From Spirodela intermedia (lineage: Eukaryota > Streptophyta > Magnoliopsida > Alismatales > Araceae), in contig LR746275.1 in the NCBI GenBank assembly GCA_902729315.2, positions 746,501-810,500 on the forward strand: a stretch of 64,000 nt of DNA. Reading direction: 5' to 3'. Positions 25,201 to 38,542 of the stretch are shown in pieces (the stretch's first letter is position 1; each line of letters opens with the position of its first letter). The translations under genes were made by a program, and so were the position numbers. Below the pieces are notes generated by a model. The model saw only the letters and a list, made by a program, of their open reading frames with translations, was not told the DNA's origin and did not search any database.

Positions 25201-26818
25201 GATCAAGGAGTCCAGCTAGAGACATTAAATTCGGCGCTGCATGGGAGGCAACCCATGTTTTTTATTTCATTCTGTTTGATTTTTTTATTTTTTTAAGCTC
25301 TATTTTTCTTAAAATTTCGTAGTACTTATTTCTATATTTATTTCTTTTTTGAAAAAGTGCAGGAGGAGGAGTGTGAGATGAAGTGGAAAATTAAAAACAA
25401 GGTTGAGGTGATGTCTTTCTGAGCTTTATTATTTATGAAAATATTTTTAATACTTAACTTTGCACATATGCATGCTTCACATGAAAATTATATTTTCTGG
25501 ATATTCTGTTTCGATTTTTCTATGTCATTGAGGACAATGTTATTTTTAAGTTGGGGGTGAAGTACTCATTATTTATTTATGCTGTAAGATGATTAAGAAC
25601 ATGTGTTTGCATTTTATTCAACTTAGAACAGCAACTAAAAAATAAAAATAAAATAAAATTCAGTAAAACTACAACATCTATTTTCTGATTTTCTGTCAGG
25701 AACAACAGACTGTCAAAAATAGCAGACGAAAAAACAACCCAAAATTTGAAATTCTAGAGACCCTTTTCTCACATTTCAATCCCCTAGACATATATTACTA
25801 AAATTCGAAATTACAGTTATCAAGAGGATAGTTTTGATTTATTTTTGACAAATTTATTACTACTAAAAATAGAACTAAAAATAGAAAATAGATCTGTCAG
25901 AACTATTTAATTTACAAATCTCTTACATCATATTGCATGTATGAAATATTAAATCAATTAGATTGATTGATACCAAAAGATACTAGAAAGATTATTTATT
26001 GAGTCAAAAGAATGATCTAGTAGCATGAAATGTTGGAATACTCCTTGGATCTATGATAGATAACACGAATTTGATTTTATAAATTTTCACTTCATGATCT
26101 TGATGGATAGTATTTACTTAATGTGAAAATTTGATTGATCATTTGAGTTTAATGGAGATTTTTGCACCTTGATCTATAGGACTTGCGAAGAGAAATCACT
26201 TATTTCAAAAAAAAGAAAAGAAAAAGTAATGTGAAAAATCTAGAAATGAAGAGTACACATGGAGAGTGTGAGACATCATTCTCATTGTCAAAAATCATGC
26301 ATAGAAAAACACTTGCTAAAAAATAAGTGGATAAAGTGAAAGCCCTGAAAATGAAGAGTACACATGGAGGGTGTGAGACATCATTCTTATTGTTGAAATT
26401 TGTCTATAGGAAAAGCTACTTATCCACTATATATAAAAAAAAAGAAAGAAAAAAGAATGAAGAAATATAGTGCAAACTTCAAAAATTAGGCCATAGAAAA
26501 AGAGAAATGTAGGATCAGTATTATTCTTGGATGAGTATTAATAATTGAAACATCTTGTAAATACATCTATGGGTGAAGAAGTGATAAAGATGTGAATAGA
26601 AGAAGTGAAGTCTAGATTGTTATTCCAAGGAGTGTTTAAACATTTAAGTGCTTGACATCATTCTTAAATACTTGATATAAGAATCCAAAGTGTTTAAAGA
26701 TACATCATTTCTAATTATATTTTTTTTTCTAAATTGAAATATGATGTTTGAGATTTGTAAAATTTTATTTTCGTAATTCCATTGCTAAGGGACTAGTAAT
26801 GATTTAAGTTGGGGGGTG

Positions 26819-28426
26819 TGATAAGTCTTCATTATCATTAGTTAATAATTAGTAAATAATATAGTTTTCACCTTAACTCATGATAAATAGACTTATATTT
26901 GAGTTAAAGTGCGAAAAGTAGTTTTCAGTTGATTAACGTGAATTTTTAGGTAATTATTTAATTTAATATAATTTTTATAATCTTACTTTTGAGATAAATA
27001 AAGAACAAGAAATAAAAATAAAAATATTACAAAATGGAGGGATCCGCCGGCTAGCCAAGCCTACAAGTGGGTTGGAAGCTTAGTCAGGGAGTAGTCACGA
27101 GCAGGCACTCAAGCGGCTTAGACCAATATGGGCACCTATGCACCACTCCCTTTCCACATCACTGGTGGCCAGCCGGCTGTGGGGCAAGGATTGGTCATAC
27201 ACGTGAGAGAAGGGACTTTGCTTAGAAATCTAACATTACTATATATTCATTCGAAAAATCGGTACACAATTGATGTGGGACTAAACCTGTGGTACACCTT
27301 CCTCAGAAGAGGGGGGCGACTGGCACGGGTTCGAGTCCTTCTAGAGTCAAAAGTCATATATTTTTATCTGATTATCATGACTTTCCTACAAATCGCTGGT
27401 GAAGGATTAAGCAACAGGAGTCATTGGATCATCGATGAAAATTTTGTCAACGCGATTCGCAGAGCATTGCTACAAAAATTGCTGAAGGATTTGCGATAAA
27501 AGGATCACGAATCCATCGAGTAAATCATCTCTGATTGATCGACAAACAAGTCATTGTTGGGAAGAGGATGATCCGCCAAAAGACGAGTCGCCACCTCCTG
27601 AGAGCATACCGGATGCACGTGGACCTGAGGATGAAGCTCCTTAACACACACCCCACCTCCATCTAGCTTCTCTCCAGTGGGTGACAACCACTGGAGAGCT
27701 GCAAAGCTGCCATTTTCCTACTCCGTCAAGTGATAGTCATCGGAGACGATTCGATGACCCACTTCATTGATCTCTAGACTTCGCAAGGAGATCTAGGGAT
27801 TACCTATGTCGTTTTTATCTAAGGAGAACCTTTGAGGCTGTGGACACTACACGACGATCTTCCCGAACGCCCAGGATTTTTGTGCATCGCTGACGCATTG
27901 CCGTTGCAATGCCGAAACTCTGTTTTTCTGCTTTCAACTTACTTTACGCTTCATTTAGTGATAGTTTTTGTGATTTTAATTTACCAAAATATACTTTGTT
28001 CTATTACGATTCTTCTAGCTTTTACATATCTTAATTTGATCAATTAAATCGTCTGTAATTACTTATGTAAGAATTGTTGGGTAAAACTCTGTTTCCACCC
28101 GATTCGTGTTTGCTAGGCACTGACGTCATCCTAGCGTCTGCACCCTTATTTCACTTTTTCGTGAATTTTAAATATATTTCCTTTTCATTTCCTAGTATAA
28201 AATTCATAGAAAATCATATTCATTGAGAAATTTTTTGAATAATTACCAGATATTATATTACATCCTTGTGATTGACTTGGAAAATTACCATTATTTTTGG
28301 AAGTTTTATTGAATTAGAATTAATATATTTATTCAGAAATACTTCTAAATATCCAAAAATTCTTTTTTTCTAGTTTTATAAATTTTAGATTTACATGATT
28401 TAATATACAACGACTAAGTCACATCA
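26819..28426 (+). repeat. 3' LTR of element A
   Basis: TGATAAGTC to AAGTCACATCA, 1608 bp, preceded by the PPT. It ends inside another LTR of the same family (28427 onward), so A had integrated into an LTR. Confidence 0.9.
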
Positions 28427-29829
28427 CCCGCTTGCCAACCGGGCCCGTAGCTAGGTTGGAAGTGTAGTCGAGGAAGAGCCACGAGTAGGGACTTGAGCAA
28501 CTAGGACCGATAGGGGCACATGTGCACCACTCCCCTTCCATGTCACTAGTGGCCAGTTAGTTGTGGGGCAAGGAGTAGGCGTACATGCACAAAAAAGAGA
28601 CTTGATTGTAAATATAATATTATTATATATTTGCTAGAAACTTTAGTGCACAAGTGATGTGAGTCTAAACTCACCTCACACCCTCCTTAGAAAGGGCAGG
28701 CAGTCAACGCGGGTTTGAATCCTCCTAGAGCCAAAACTCATATTTTTATTTGATTATCGCGACATTCCTACAAATCATCAATGAAGGATTAAGCAACCAG
28801 AATCGCTACATCATCGACAAAAATCTTGTCAGCATGATTCGTGGAGTATTGTTACTAAAATTGTTAAACAATTCGCAATAAAAGGATCGTGAATCCATCG
28901 AGTAAAGCATCTCTAATTGATCGACGAACAAGTCATTGTCAGGAAGAAGATAATCCATCAGGAGATGAGTTGCAACCTCTTGAGAGTGTACCAAATGTGA
29001 TGAAGAGCCTCCTCTTGCTGCGCAAACTTGAGAATGAAGCTCCTTAACACACACCCCATCTCCATCTAGCTTCTCTCCATCAGGTGATAGGCCCTAGAGA
29101 GCCGCAAAGTCGTCATTTTTCTGCTCCACCAGGTGACAGTCACTGGAGACAATTTGACAACCCATTTTATTGATCTCTAGACTTCACAAGGAGATCTAGA
29201 GATTGCCCACATCATCTTTGTCCAATGAGAGCTTTGAAGCCATGGACATTACATGATAATCCTCCCGAACACTTAGGATTTTGGTGCATCACTGACGCAT
29301 CACGGCCGCGAAGCCAGAACTCTATTTTCCTACTTTCAACTTATTTTTTACTTCATTTAGTGATAATTTGTTTGATTTTAAATTTATCAAGATATACTTC
29401 ATTCCATTACGATTCTTCCGGCTTTTGCAGATCTTAATTTAATCAATTAAATCATCCGTAATCACTTACGTAAGAATCACTGGGTGGAACTCTATTTTTG
29501 CCCGATTTGCACTCGCTAGGTACTGACGTCATCTTGATGTTTGCACTCTTATTTCCCTTTTTTGTAAATTTTCAATATATTTCTTTTTCATTTCCTAGTA
29601 TAAAATTTATAGAAAATAGCATTCTTTGAGAAAAATTATAAATAATTATCAGATATTATGTTACATCCTTGTGGCCAACTTGGAAAATTATCGTTATTTT
29701 TGAAAGTTTTATTGAATTATAATTGATATATTTATTTAGAAATACTTCTAAATATTTAAAAATTCATATTTTCTAGTTTTATAAATTTTAAATTTATGTG
29801 ATTTAATATACAATGACTAGGTCATGTTA
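28427..29829 (+). repeat. Distal part of the D 3' LTR
   Basis: LTR sequence starting about 200 bp from the LTR beginning (CCCGCTTGCCAACCGGGCCC) and ending GGTCATGTTA, a decayed GAGTCACGTCA. Most simply this is the remainder of the LTR whose first 17 bases are at 13878-13894, with A inserted between. It is more diverged than the B and H LTRs. Its right flank is the gag of F. Confidence 0.75.
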
Positions 29830-32062
29830 GTGATCAAGCCATATAATTATCAAATTAGCTCTTACTCAATGTAGAACTTTTTTATCTAAATTGATATCTC
29901 TAATTCTTTCACTCAACTTTTCTTAATATCTTCTTTTATCTGCATAATCTTCCCCTACTCCATTTTATCTTCCATACATATTTGTTCAATTTGTGAGGAG
30001 TGAAATATTTCAAGCTTAGAAATAATTCTAATGGGCTGTGCGTTTTGAAGGATGGAAGGATTATCTTCATTAATCTTAGATCTAATGAATTTAGTAAAAT
30101 TCAAAATTTCTCCTCCAAAATTATTTCTATATTCATATTCATTATTTTTGTTTCTCCCCATTAGTTGAATCAACTCTTTTTCTAGCTTTTTTTTTCTCAA
30201 CTCATCAAATTCTTCATCTTCCCAAGAGCTATCTTTTAATTTTTATATATGATATACATCATCATCCTCACTATCCACATCCATGGCTACAAAATTATGA
30301 TTAGATTTATTAATTTCGTCTTCTACATCTCTCAAATCAACTGATTTTTCCTCACTTAAAATATATTTTTCTTTATTTCTGTCCTTACTCCCTTCTACTA
30401 CAATTTAGATAATTTTTCCATGATCAGCTACTATTTCTTCATCTAAAGGCTCTTTCTCCTCATCATCTTCACTATATTCATTCATCAATTGTGAGCAATA
30501 AATGATTTTATTCAAATTTTATACTATTATATTTTCACTCTTAATATTCTCATTTACTTTTAATGGCTTATCGATTTCTTCTAATAATTAGAAATAAGAA
30601 TCAAGTAAAATATTCTCACTCAATGTATTCACTTTCCTAACATTTTCATTTCGTAGGTTTTTTCTTAAATTTATCTAGCTAGACTCTTCTTATTGAAATC
30701 CTACTATTGGATAATTTTTTGAATTTTTTATAGGCTGATTGGGTGGCTGTCCCTCTTCTCTCTTATTCTTAAAAGCCTCTAAAATTTGTTTCTGGTGCAA
30801 CATCATTTGATTTATAATTTTTTGCATCAGTTGACTCATTTGCTGCATCATTTCCAAAGCATCAGGTTGGATTTGAGAGGGTTGATTTTTCTGAAATCTA
30901 TATTTCTATTTTGGATGAAATTCAAAATTTGAATTGGATATAAGTGCTTCTGGATTTTAAATATTATTTGAGTTTCTCCACAAAAAGTTATTCCCCCAAT
31001 TAAGATTATAAGAATTAAAAAATTCTCTATTTTTACTAAAATCATGGGTTACTTGCACTTACTCTTACCTAGGATGAAATGATTGATCTAAATTATAACA
31101 TTGAAATTCGAAATGATCATTTTCACAGTACATAGGACATGTACTATATGCATTCAATTGAAGGTTAGGAGACTTTGTAATATTCTCAATAAGTAAATCA
31201 AGTTTTTCTAATCTTTGATTAATCTAATTAATCTTATTTCTTACATTAGAATCATCATCATGATGCAATTCATAAATTTCTCTCTTTTTATCCTTGTCAT
31301 ATAATTCAAAAGAGGCTTGATCTCTAGAATTTTCACTTAAATTCTCATAAAGACTATAAATCTCATCAGAGATTTTCTCCATAAAAGCTCTTCCATATAT
31401 AGAATCAACCATGTTTCTATGTTGTTCTAATAATTCAGCATAAAAAATTCTATTGAGTTGTCACTTGGGTGTAGCATAATGAAGACACTTTCTAAGTAAA
31501 TCTTTAAATTTTTCTCATCTCTCATATAAAGTTTCTCCTGATCTTTGAGAAAAACTCTATATATGTTTTCTCATATTTTAAGTTGTTATTAAGAGATAAA
31601 ATTTTCGAAGAAAAGCTTATTCTATGTCTTTCTAGCTAGTTAATTCTCTATCTAATGTAGATAGCTAATGACTAGCTTTGTCCTTAAGTGTATGAGGAAA
31701 TAATTTTATCTTAATAATTTATAATGTAACTTGAGGGAGATTAATTAAATCATAGACCACATGAAATTTTTCTAAATACTAATGAGGTTCTTCTAAAAGC
31801 AATCCATGAAAACAAGGAGTATTTGAAAAATTCTTTGATTTATTTCAAATTTATTAGAGGGTGCTAATGTGACTCTAATATTAGATGCTCTTTGAAATGA
31901 ATTAGGGATATAATGATTTTTCATGGCCATAGGATTGTTCTCAATTTGACCTATACTTCCTTCAGGATCTATCAAAATTAATTTTTCTTTTGAATTTTTA
32001 GTTTTGAATGAAATAATGAAAGGATTTTCTAGCCTTGGATGTAAGGATCTCCTACCATCCAT
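29830..32062 (-). pseudogene. Gag with unknown C-terminal module, element F
   Basis: Minus-strand start ATG at 32060-32062 (MDGRRSLHPRLENPF). Matches H through the capsid region, the Met/Gln tract and the acidic module (best preserved 29955-30200). It is broken by many stops and truncated by D before the last 80 or so codons. It shows that the module was already present in an old copy. Confidence 0.85.
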
Positions 32063-32248
32063 AAAAATCAATAAATTTGAGGAAAAAAGTTTAATAATTA
32101 TTACCCTCCTTCAGTATGTTCCAATCCTTGCCTTGTTTTTCTTTGTTCCCACTTTTCCTTTTGGCAAGAAGAAAATAAAATAAGAGTTAATTTTTTTTGT
32201 GTGTACTCTAAGAGAAAAGTAGAAAAATACTAAATATTATGCAATACA

Positions 32249-32266
32249 TCCTCAGCAACAACATCA
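32249..32266 (-). promoter_or_regulatory. Degenerate PBS of element F
   Basis: TCCTCAGCAACAACATCA at the PBS position, next to the 5' LTR. Four to five positions differ from the tRNA-Asp complement, all transitions consistent with cytosine deamination. Confidence 0.7.
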
Positions 32267-32271
32267 AAATT

Positions 32272-33918
32272 TGACGTGACTTAGTCGTTGTATAGTAAAT
32301 CACGTAAATTTAAAATTTATAAAGGTAGAAACTACTAATTTTCAGATATTTAGAAATATTTATGAACAAATATATCAATTATATTTTAATAAAACTTTCA
32401 AAAATAGTGATAATTTTTCAGTCGATCATAGGGATGTAATATAATATTGTGTAATTATTCAAAATTTTCTTTAAAGAATATGATTTTTTATGAATATTAT
32501 ACTAAGAAATGAAAATAAAATATATTTAAAATTTACAAAAAAAGGAAATAATGGTGTGGACATCAAGATTACATCAATACTTGACAAACGCGAATCGGGT
32601 GGAAATCGAGTTCTACCTAGTGATTCTTACGTAAGTGATTATAGACAATTTAACTGATCAAATTATGATTTGTAAAAGTCAGAAGAATCATAATTGAATG
32701 AAGTGTAGCTTGGTAAATTTAAATCACATAAATTATCACTAAATGAAGTGTAAATTAAGCTGAAAGTAGGAAAATAGAGTTCCAACATTGCAGCGGCGAT
32801 GCATCGACGACGCATCAGAATCTTAAGCATTCATAAGGATCATCGTGTAGTGTCCACGGCCTCAAAGACTCTCCTTAGACAAGGATGACGTGGGCAATAT
32901 CTAGATCTTCTTGTGAAGTCTAGAGATCAGTGAAATGGGTCGTCGAACATTTCCAGTGACTATCCCCTGATGGAGTGGAAAAATGGCAACTTTGCGGCTC
33001 TCTGATGGTTGTCACCTAACGGAGAGAAGCTGGATGGAGGTGGGGCGCGTGTCAGGGAGCTTCATCCTCAAGTTCAGCCAGCAAGAGGAGGCTCTTCATC
33101 ACATCCAATATGCTCTCAAGAGGTGGCGACTCATCTCTTGGTGGATCGTCATCTTCTCAATGATGGGTTGTTTGTAAATCAATTAGAGATGATTTACTCA
33201 ATGGATTCGCGATCCTTTTATCACGAATTGTTCAATAATTTTAGTAACAATACTCCACGAATCGCGTTGACGAGATTTTCACCGATGATCTAACAATTCT
33301 AGCAGCTTAATCCTTCACTGATGATTTACAAGAAAGTCATGATAATTAGATAAAAAGACGAGTTTTGATTCTAAGAAGATTCAAACTAGTGCCGATTGCC
33401 CCCATTTGAAGCCTTCTAGGGGAAGGTGTGACACGGATTTAGTCCCACATTACTTGTGCACCAAAGTTGTGGGCGAATAAATACTAATATTACATTTATA
33501 AGCAATGAGTCTCTTTCTCCCACATATATGTCACTCTTTTCCCCATAGCCAACTTGCCACCGATGACGTAGAAGGGGAGTGGCACCTACATGCCCTCATT
33601 GGTCCTAGCCGCATGAGCCCTTACTCGCAGGTCCCCTTGACTACGCTCCTGATCCACTTTCAGGTCCAGTTGGCAAGCGAGTTCCCCCTTTTTTGCTATA
33701 TTTTTCTTTTAATTTATGTTTCTTTATTTATCTAAAAAATAAGACTATAAATATCATATAAATTTACAAAAAATCACATAATTAGCTAAAAACTCACATT
33801 AATCAATTGAAGACTACTTTTTATAATTTTTAACACAAATATAAGTCTATTTATCATGAGATAAGACTAAAACTATATTATTTACTAATTATTAACTCAT
33901 GATAATAAAGACTTATCA
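32272..33918 (-). repeat. 5' LTR of element F
   Basis: TGACGTGAC to GACTTATCA, 1647 bp, next to the degenerate PBS. Its right flank is unrelated spacer. No partner flank is in the window. Confidence 0.9.
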
Positions 33919-34812
33919 ACCATTCATCAGTGTAACCCTGTGAGGGTATTCCATCATCATAAGTGGGGTGTAGTTCACCTCTCTGTGTTTGCGACTATAG
34001 GAGTGGGCTGTTCTCCTACGAGTTGTTGGGCCCAAGACTTGGCTTGGGCCTAGGTAGGCTGGGCCAACTTAGCTTGAGCCTAAGTAGCTTGAGTGTGAGT
34101 GGTTTGGACTGATGGGTCTAGGGCCTAGGAGGGCTGTGCTTGGGTGTGCTAGGCCAACTTGATCTAGGCTTGAGTGGCCTAGGCCAGTGGGTCCTAGGTC
34201 AGTGGGGCCTAGGCTGGTGAGGCCTAGGTTAGTGTGGTCTGGGCTGGTTTAGTCTAGGCTGGTGCATTCTAGACTAGTGCAGCCTTAGTTAGGGCAGCTT
34301 GGGCCTGCTTGGTCTGGGTCAGTGTGGCCTTGGCTTGGGCTGGTACTGCTTGGGCGTGCCCTGCCCTGGTTGTCACAATTTGGGCTTGTGCCTAGGTCCT
34401 TGTAGCCTTGGCCTTCGCATCCTTGGGTTGTGCAGCCTTGGCCAACACAGCCGTGGTCTGCACAACCTCGGCCAGCTGGGCTTGAGACAAAGCCGCCATG
34501 GCCAGGGTTGCATTAGTGTGACCTGCTCCGATTCAGCCTTAGTTTCCGCAACCTAGGGCAGCATGCTGTGAGCTGGCACAGTCTAGCCTCTAGTTGGCTG
34601 GGCTGCTATGACCACACCTTCTAATGTTGATGATGTCATTCACATTGCAGACGAGGAAACAGCACCCACAAAAAGTTGTGGCACCAAATCCATGTTGTTG
34701 ATTTCAATTTCAACAAATAGATTTAACCCTCATTGGCGCCCTACGTGTCAACACTCACTAATGTAAGCACAAACACTATAATTGAGGAAATAGCATCAGT
34801 CGCTTGTGATGT
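33919..34812. other. Non-LTR spacer
   Basis: Sequence unlike the retrotransposon family, between LTRs F and I. No gene is recognisable. The middle part is the GGCCTAGG-rich repeat listed separately. The end holds TTGGCGCC near 34732, which resembles a retrotransposon PBS core, but nothing else supports that. Confidence 0.5.
34020..34560. repeat. Degenerate GGCCTAGG/CTTGGGC-rich repeat tract
   Basis: Short words such as GGCCTAGG, GGCTTGGGC and GGGCTGGT recur at irregular spacing of roughly 10-20 bases over about 540 bp. It is G+T-rich on the plus strand. The open frame at 34299-34556 (Gly/Leu-rich) follows from the repeat and is not a credible gene. Confidence 0.6.
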
Positions 34813-36447
34813 TGACATGACTCAATCATTGTATAGTAAATCACGTAAATTTAAAATTTATAAAACTAAAAAATACAAATTTTTGAATATTTATAAGTAT
34901 TTTTAAACAAATATATCAATTATAATTTAATAAAACTTTCAAAAATAGTGATAATTTTCCAAGTCAATCATAGGAATGTAATATAATATCTAGTAATTAT
35001 TCAGAATTTGCCTCAAAGAATACTATTTTCTATAAATTTAATACTAGGAAATAAAAATAAAATATATTTAAAATTCACAAAAAAGGAAATAAGGGTACAG
35101 ATGTTAGGATGACATCAGCACCCGGCGAACACGAACCAAGTAGAAAGAGAGTTCTATGCGGCGATTCTTACGTAATCAATTACAGATGATTTAATTGATC
35201 AAATTAAGATCTATAAAAGTTGGATGAATCATAATGAAATGAAGTATATCTTGGTAAATTTAAAATCAAAAAATTATCACTAAATGAAATGAAAATTAAG
35301 TTGAAAGCAAGAAAATAGAGTTCTGGCATCGCGGCGGTGATGCGTTGGTGATGCACTAGAATCCTGAGCATTCAAGAGGATAGTCATGTAGTATCCATGG
35401 CCTCGAATGCTCTCGTTGGACAAGGACAATGTGGACAATATCTAGATCTCCTTGTGAAGTCTAGAGATCAATGAAATGGGTCGTCGAATCATCTCCGGTG
35501 GCTATCACTAGGCGGAGCAGAAAAATGGCGACTTTGTGGCTCTCCAACGGCTATCACTCAATGGAGAAGAGTTGGATGGAGGTGGAGCGCATGTTAGGGA
35601 GCTTCATCCTCAGATCCACATAGCAAGAAGAGGCTCTTCATTGCATCTGGTACGCCCTCAAGAGGTGACGACTCATCTCCTAGCAGATTGTCCTCTTCCC
35701 AACGATGCCTTATTCGTCAATCAATCAGAGATGTCTTACTCGATAGATTTGCAATCCTTTTATCGTGAATCATTCAGTAATTTTAGTAACAATGCTCCGC
35801 AAATTACATTGACGAGATTTTCGTCGATGATCTAGTGATTTTGGTTGCTTAATCCTTCACCGGCAATCTACAAGAAAGTCACAATAATCAGATAAAAAAT
35901 AATGAGTTTTGGCTCTGGGAGGATTCGAACTAGTGTCGGTCGCCTGCCCTTTCTAGGGAAGGTGATGTGGGTATAGTCCCACATCACTTGTGCGCCAAAT
36001 TTTTGGGTGAATATATAGTAATATTACATTTCCAATCAAGTCCCTTTCTCGCACGTATATGACCACTCCTTGTCCCACAGTCGGCTAGCCACCGGTGACA
36101 TGGAAGGGGAGTGGTGCACACGTGCCCCCATCGGTCCAAGCCACTCAAGCCCCTACTCATGGCTACTCCCGGATTGCACTTCCAACCTGCTTGTGAGCCT
36201 GGCTGGCCGGTGGGTTCCCCCATTTTGTAATATTTTTATTTTTATTTCTTTTTCTTCATTTATCACAAAAGTAAGATTGTAAAATCATATAAATTCGTAT
36301 AAAATCACATAATTATTCAAAAATTCACATTAATCGACTAAAAACCACTTTTCACACTTTAACACAAATATAAGTCTATTTATCATGAGTTAAAGCGAAA
36401 ACTATATTATTTACTAATTATTAACTCATGATAATGAAGACTTATCA
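34813..36447 (-). repeat. Isolated complete LTR I
   Basis: TGACATGAC to GACTTATCA, 1635 bp, no internal region on either side. Flanking pentamers GATGT and TATGC do not match, so this is not a simple solo LTR from one element; recombination between elements or flank decay is implied. Confidence 0.85.
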
Positions 36448-37030
36448 TATGCCTTTTCCTCTAGTAAATCTAGTCTGTTAATCTATAGATCAATAGTTTA
36501 AATTTTGAGGGAGTCTGAGATAGCACTGGCATCGCCTCGATCTCTAGGACCAAGATAGCAGCACCGGTTGTCGGTTTCGATTTTTTGACTGTTTCTTGGC
36601 CGAAAGCATGCCTCTTCTATTAGTTTCTCATCAGCCGAACATCAGTCCACCGATGAAAATGATGATTTACTCATCAACAAAGCATCAAAATAAAATGATC
36701 AACAAGGGAAAGCTGTAAATCAGGAAAATATGATTCTACTGATATAAGGATATTATATTTCAGCCAAGTAAATTAGTAGATATTACCCCAAGAATACAAC
36801 ATTCTGAAAAATACCTCTCGAGGGAGAAATTACGAAACCAAGAGCATCAATCAACCATTTTCCACTTTTGGTGGCTCGATGCTGATGGTTTCTGACCTTA
36901 AAAATTGAATGAAATAGGTTTCAGCAAAATCCTAGGTCACACGAGAGAGATCTCACTATTTGAATGCGATGTTGATGAGAGAGAAGCTCCTATGAGGAGA
37001 GAGAAAAAAGTTGAGTAAATAAAATTTCTT
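36448..37030. other. Non-LTR spacer
   Basis: About 580 bp between an LTR end and a truncated LTR. I see no gene, RNA or repeat in it. Possibly host or an unidentified element. Confidence 0.5.
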
Positions 37031-38007
37031 AGAGCATTGTTACTAAAATTTCTGAATGATTTGTGATAAAAAGATTCTGAATCCATCGAGTAAAGCATCT
37101 TCGATTGATTGACAAACAAGTCGTCGTTAAGAGGATGATCTGCTAAGAGATGAGTCACCACTTCTTGAGAGCATATCAGATGTGATGAAAAGCCTCTTCT
37201 TGCTATATAGACTTGATGATGAAGCTCCTTAAAACACACCCCACCTCCATTCAGATCCTCTCCGTCAGTGCTAGCTGTCAGAAAGCCGCAAAGTCACCAT
37301 TTTTCCACTCTACTAAGTGATAGTCGCTAGAGATGATTTAACGACCTATTTCACTGATCTCTAGACTACACAAGAAGATCTAGAGATTGCTTATCTTTGT
37401 CCAAGGAGAGCCTTCAAAGCTGTGGATACTACATGATGGTCCTTTTGAATGCTTAAGATTTTGATACATTACTGATGCATCGCCGCGTGATACCGGAACT
37501 TTATTTTCCTACTTTCAACTTTATTTATGCTTCATTTAGTAATAATTTATGTGATTTAAATTTACCAAGCTGTACTTCATTCAATTACGATTCTTTTGAC
37601 TTTTACAAATCTTAATTTGATCAATTAAATTGTCTATAATTACTTACGTAAGAATCGCTAGGTAGAACTCTATTTCCGTTCGATTCTCATTTGTCGAGTG
37701 TTGACATCATTTTGACATCCACACCCTTATTTCTTTTTTTTCATAAATTTTAAATATATTTTATTTTCATTTCATAGTGTAAAATTTATAAAAAAATTAT
37801 ATTCTTTGAGTAAAATTAGAAAAAATACTCGATATTATATTGCATCCCTATGATTGACTTGGAAAATTAACACTAATTTTAGAAGTTTTATTAAATTATA
37901 ATTGATACATTTGTTTAAAAATATTTCTAAATATCTAAAAATTAGTATTTTCTAGTTTATAAATTTTATATTTTTGTGATTTATTATACAATGACTAAGT
38001 CACATCA
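37031..38007 (+). repeat. Truncated LTR J
   Basis: Starts inside the LTR at AGAGCATTG and runs to AAGTCACATCA. The first 600 or so bases are missing. It is followed not by a PBS but by mid-gag sequence. Confidence 0.8.
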
Positions 38008-38542
38008 GAATGCCTCCTAACCCTCAATTTAATTGTAATAGTATATGTCTTATGTATGATAAAAATACTCATTTTGATTTTCAATGCTATAATTTAGATC
38101 AATCATTTCACCTTATGTAAGAACAAGTACAAGTAGCCCACAATTTTAATAGATATAGGGAGCTTTTTTCTAATTCTTATAATTTTAATTAAAAGAATTC
38201 AGAATTTAAATCTAATTAGATAATATTCAAAATCTAAAAATACTTTGACCCAATTGAAATTTTGAATTTTGTCTAAAATAGGAAAATAGATTTTAAAAAA
38301 ATCAGCCCTCTCAAGCCCAACCTAATGGTATGAAAATGGTGCATAAAATGAGCCAAATAATGTAACAAATTATGAATCAAATGACATTGTAGTAAAAGCA
38401 AATTATAGAGGCTCTTAAGAATAAGAGAGAAGAGCAATAACAACCTAGTTAACCTTTAAAAAATTGTCCAACAATAGGATTTCAACAAGGCAAGTCTAGT
38501 AACATGAATCTTGAAAAACTCCTACAAAATAAAAATGTTAGG
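38008..38542 (+). pseudogene. Old gag fragment
   Basis: Decayed middle Gag: PPNPQLNSNSICLMYD (zinc-knuckle region), LDQSFH, EQVQVAHNFNR, Met/Gln-rich tract and IIEALKNKREE, ending near NENVR. Stops are frequent. Both ends are LTRs inserted or recombined: J at left, K at right. Too short to tell whether it came from a pol-bearing or a pol-less copy. Confidence 0.75.

Larger units (their letters stand above)
23470..26818 (+). mobile_element. Element A, second segment (RNaseH, INT, 3' UTR)
   Basis: Resumes after the B target duplication. RNaseH and INT remnants are followed by stem-loop 25240-25257, internal polypurine-like tract 25548-25559, paired 46-bp repeats (near 26247 and 26351) and the PPT AAGTTGGGGGGTG at 26806-26818. 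Confidence 0.9.
29830..33918 (-). mobile_element. Element F: 5' half of an old pol-less element, minus strand
   Basis: 5' LTR (32272-33918), degenerate PBS and a decayed gag carrying the unknown C-terminal module, cut at 29830 by the insertion of D. The 3' part should lie to the left of the window. This is the outermost and oldest host element of the left stack. Confidence 0.85.

Noticed and set aside
34299-34556. Gly/Leu/Cys-rich open frame
   Set aside because: Its composition follows directly from the GGCCTAGG-type repeat; other frames are equally repetitive.
34725-34745. TTGGCGCC resembling a PBS of another LTR element
   Set aside because: Only 8 bp, not preceded by an LTR end or followed by gag.
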